Source: an uncultured Paracoccaceae bacterium
GTDB taxonomy: Bacteria; Pseudomonadota; Alphaproteobacteria; Rhodobacterales; Rhodobacteraceae
Assembly (NCBI GenBank): GCA_913054485.1
Contig: CAJXHQ010000113.1
Location: 1-8,154 of the forward strand
Reading direction: 5' to 3'
Length of the DNA stretch: 8,154 nt
Each line of letters starts with the position of its first letter. Positions within the stretch are counted from its first letter, which is position 1. Positions 5,970-8,154 of the stretch are shown one piece after another. The translations under genes and the position numbers were made by a program. Under the pieces are notes generated by a model, which was not told where the DNA came from, did not search any database, and saw nothing but the letters and a program-made list of their open reading frames with translations.

Positions 5970-7012
5970 TGGTACTCCTCCTCGAAACGCAAAGCCTTCT
6001 CCCCGAGCGGGGCCAGCATGCCGCTGACTGCGCTGGCGGGGACTTTCTGATCCGCATATTGCCACTTGGGGCTGCGGTCCTTGTCGATGATCAGGGCGCG
6101 GATGCCCTCCAGGAAATCACCATGTTCCATCGCGCGGCGGGTGAAGCGGTACTCCATCTCCAGCGCGGTGCGGATGGTCAGCGGGCCGCTGCGCAGGCGG
6201 CGGATCATCTCCATCGTGCAAGCCATTGAAAGTGGTGCGTTTCTGCTGAGCTCCTTCAGTGCGCCCTGGGCGAGTTCGCCACCATCCTCTGTCAGGCTTT
6301 CCTTTATGGCTGCCAGGTCATCGCCGCTGAAATGCGCACTGATTTCAGCCAGCTGTGCGGCCAGCTGTCCTGCGGGAGGCTCTGCCGCGGCGGCCTCCAC
6401 CAGCGTGGCATCGCCGGTCTCTTCCAGCGCGGCAATCAGAGCGGGCCATTGACCTTCCGGGATGAAGTGATCGGCAAAGCCGGCGAAGACCGCATCGCCT
6501 GCGCCCATCCGCGCCGCGGTGGTGCCGAGGTATTCGCCAAGGCGCCCCGGTGCCAGCGCCAGCATCAGGCTTCCGCCCACATCCGGCACCAGGCCGATGC
6601 CAACCTCGGGCATGGCGATCTGGCTGCTGTCCCCGACCACCCGGTGCGACCCATGGCAGCCGACGCCGACGCCGCCGCCCATGGTAAAGCCTTGCAGGAA
6701 GCTGACAATCGGCTTGGCATATTCGGCGATCCGCGCGTTCATGCGGTATTCGTCGCTCCAGAACCGGCGACCGTAACTGTAATCGCCCTGAGTGCCGGTG
6801 TGGTACATCTCCTGGATGTCACCGCCGGCGCAGAAGGCTTTTTCCCCTTCTGCATCAATGACAACCAGCTTAATGTTAGCGTCTCCGGCCCAGTCCTTGA
6901 GGGCGGCGTCGATGGCCAGACACATCTCGTAGGAGAGCGCGTTCAGCGCCTTGGGGCGGGTCAGGGTGATGCGGCCGGCAGAACCGGCAGTGCGGATGTT
7001 GATGTCGCTCAT
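5966..7012 (-). CDS. 3-hydroxyisobutyryl-CoA hydrolase (enoyl-CoA hydratase/isomerase superfamily)
   Basis: This enzyme releases CoA from 3-hydroxyisobutyryl-CoA, giving free 3-hydroxyisobutyrate, the step before mmsB in valine breakdown. The protein has 348 residues, the length of the hydrolases and about 90 longer than simple enoyl-CoA hydratases. The crotonase oxyanion-hole motifs are visible as AFCAGGDIQEMY (59-70) and GFTMGGGVGVG (108-118). MPEVGIGLVPDVGGS (134-148) carries the conserved Glu136 and Asp144 expected for the hydrolase. The C-terminal hallmark DFLEGIRALIIDKDRSPKW (299-317) separates it from ordinary hydratases. The gene starts 14 bases after the acyl-CoA dehydrogenase stop; GAGGGA overlapping that stop is a modest ribosome site. 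The last codons GAG GAG GAG double as the Shine-Dalgarno sequence of mmsB, and the two genes overlap by four bases. A plain enoyl-CoA hydratase label is possible but less fitting. Confidence 0.93.
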   Translation of the reverse strand: MSDINIRTAGSAGRITLTRPKALNALSYEMCLAIDAALKDWAGDANIKLVVIDAEGEKAFCAGGDIQEMYHTGTQGDYSYGRRFWSDEYRMNARIAEYAKPIVSFLQGFTMGGGVGVGCHGSHRVVGDSSQIAMPEVGIGLVPDVGGSLMLALAPGRLGEYLGTTAARMGAGDAVFAGFADHFIPEGQWPALIAALEETGDATLVEAAAAEPPAGQLAAQLAEISAHFSGDDLAAIKESLTEDGGELAQGALKELSRNAPLSMACTMEMIRRLRSGPLTIRTALEMEYRFTRRAMEHGDFLEGIRALIIDKDRSPKWQYADQKVPASAVSGMLAPLGEKALRFEEEYQ

Positions 7013-7026
7013 GGGTTGCGATTCCC

Positions 7027-8154
7027 TCAGCCGTTTTCGGCCAGCATATGCCGGGCCACGATCACGCGCATGATCTCATTGGTGCCTTCCAGGATCTGAT
7101 GCACCCGCAGATCGCGGACCAGCTTCTCGATGCCGTAATCGGCGAGGTAGCCATAGCCGCCATGCAGCTGAAGGCATTGGTCGACGATCTTCGACCCGGC
7201 CTCGGTGACAAATTTCTTCGCCATGGCGCAGTGCTTACTGGCATCCGGCGCGCCATTGTCCAGCTTCCAGGCCGCCTGCCGCAGGAAGACGCGGGACGCC
7301 TGCAGTTCGATCTCCATATCCGCCAGCCGGAACTGCAGCCCCTGGAACTGGTCGATGGATTTGCCGAAGGCCTTGCGCTCGGACATGTACTGCAGCGTCA
7401 GGTTCAGCGCCTGCTGCGCGGCACCCAGGCTGCAGGAGGCGATGTTCAGCCGCCCGCCGTCCAAACCCATCATGGCGTATTTGAAGCCCTTGCCTTCCTC
7501 GCCCACCAGGTTGCCCGACGGGATCTTGCAATCGTCGAACTGCACCTGCGCGGTGGGCTGGCTTTTCCAGCCCATCTTGTTTTCCAGCCCGCCAAAGGAC
7601 AGGCCCGGCGTGCCGTCTTCGACGTAGACGGTGGAAATCCCCTTGGGCCCGTCCTCGCCGCTGCGCACCATGCAGACATAGGCGTCAGAGTAGCCGCCGC
7701 CCGAGATGAAGGCCTTGGTGCCGTTCAGCGTATAGCCCTCATTGGTTTTCTCCGCACGGGTCTTCAGGGCGGCAGCGTCCGAGCCGGAGCCGGGTTCGGT
7801 CAGGCAGTAGCTGAGCACCGTGTTCATCATCAGCACGTCGGGCATCACCCGGGCCTTCAGGTCATCGCTGGCGAAAGTGTCCAGCATCTTGGCGCACATG
7901 TTGTGGATCGACAGGAAGGCTGCAACGGAGGGGCAGGCCATCGACAGCGCCTCAAACACCAGAGTTGCGTCCAGCCGGGTCAGGCCCGATCCGCCGCTGT
8001 CCTCGGAAACATAAAGCCCGCCAAAACCCAGCCCGCCCACCTGCGGCCAAAGCTCCTTCGGGATGGTGCCCGCCGCTTCCCAGTCCTGCGCGAAGGGCGC
8101 GATCTGTTCCTGTCCGAAGGCATGGGCCATATCGAAGATGGCGGATTGTTCCTC
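7027..8154 (-). CDS. Acyl-CoA dehydrogenase, probably isobutyryl-CoA dehydrogenase (5' end outside window)
   Basis: This FAD-dependent dehydrogenase is likely to convert isobutyryl-CoA to methacrylyl-CoA, passing electrons to electron-transfer flavoprotein. The frame is open to the right edge and reads EEQSAIFD before the ATG at 8130, which is therefore internal; about 375 residues are present and only around five to eight are probably missing. Family signatures are CLTEPGSGSDAAALKT (FAD and substrate region), GTKAFISGGGYSD, the ERKAFGKSIDQFQGLQFRLADM helix region, QLHGGYGYLADYGIEKLVRD and QILEGTNEIMR. The Glu of EGT (about 7087-7089) is the expected catalytic base. The family signatures alone do not fix substrate specificity. 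The assignment to isobutyryl-CoA rests on overall resemblance and on the next two genes, which encode later steps of valine degradation. The stop TGA is at 7027-7029, 14 bases before the hydrolase start. Confidence 0.9.
   Translation of the reverse strand, partial: EEQSAIFDMAHAFGQEQIAPFAQDWEAAGTIPKELWPQVGGLGFGGLYVSEDSGGSGLTRLDATLVFEALSMACPSVAAFLSIHNMCAKMLDTFASDDLKARVMPDVLMMNTVLSYCLTEPGSGSDAAALKTRAEKTNEGYTLNGTKAFISGGGYSDAYVCMVRSGEDGPKGISTVYVEDGTPGLSFGGLENKMGWKSQPTAQVQFDDCKIPSGNLVGEEGKGFKYAMMGLDGGRLNIASCSLGAAQQALNLTLQYMSERKAFGKSIDQFQGLQFRLADMEIELQASRVFLRQAAWKLDNGAPDASKHCAMAKKFVTEAGSKIVDQCLQLHGGYGYLADYGIEKLVRDLRVHQILEGTNEIMRVIVARHMLAENG

Noticed and set aside
5103..6050. Plus-strand 315-codon open frame antisense to mmsB
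   Set aside because: It is a mirror of a strongly supported gene with all mmsB motifs. The antisense product is rich in His, Arg and Gly and has no family resemblance.
1..8154. Mobile element, defence island or phage remnant
   Set aside because: No transposase, integrase, terminal repeats or composition break was seen; the pseudogenes are explained by ordinary decay.

Overview
The window looks like an ordinary chromosomal stretch of a marine alphaproteobacterium of the Rhodobacteraceae (Roseobacter group, Leisingera/Phaeobacter/Ruegeria type). This is inferred from the high and even GC content, the style of the UvrA and valine-catabolism proteins, and an intergenic element after uvrA that resembles one I remember as common in this family. 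No tRNA, rRNA, CRISPR array, insertion sequence or phage gene was seen, and no wholly new system could be supported.

Layout. (1) Bases 1-899 (+) are the 3' third of uvrA (nucleotide excision repair). Two hairpins and a rho-independent terminator follow, and the terminator runs into the 3' end of the converging next gene. (2) Bases 975-1409 (-) encode a small four-helix membrane protein of unknown role. It diverges from an XRE/MmyB-type regulator at 1526-2281 (+). The 116-bp shared control region holds a perfect 15-bp palindrome, which is a good operator candidate. (3) Bases 2292-3644 (-) encode an intact MmgE/PrpD-family protein, convergent with the regulator after only 10 bp. (4) Bases 3683-4354 (-) are the remains of a LysR-type regulator with a large internal deletion, frame changes and a nonsense codon. 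It diverges from a short-chain dehydrogenase-like gene (4456-5043, +) whose only visible lesion is an amber codon at position 25. A symmetric, LysR-like operator is still present between them. (5) Bases 5097-8154 (-) are a tightly packed valine-degradation operon: isobutyryl-CoA dehydrogenase (5' end outside the window), 3-hydroxyisobutyryl-CoA hydrolase, then 3-hydroxyisobutyrate dehydrogenase (mmsB).

How the genes work together. The operon supplies the dehydrogenation, thioester hydrolysis and alcohol oxidation steps from isobutyryl-CoA to methylmalonate semialdehyde. The methacrylyl-CoA hydratase step and mmsA are not in the window. The regulator/membrane-protein pair is probably an autoregulated divergent unit. 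The LysR/SDR pair looks like a divergent regulator-target module caught during decay, with the regulator much more damaged than its presumed target. The most interesting points are this decay and the palindrome in front of the MmyB-type regulator.
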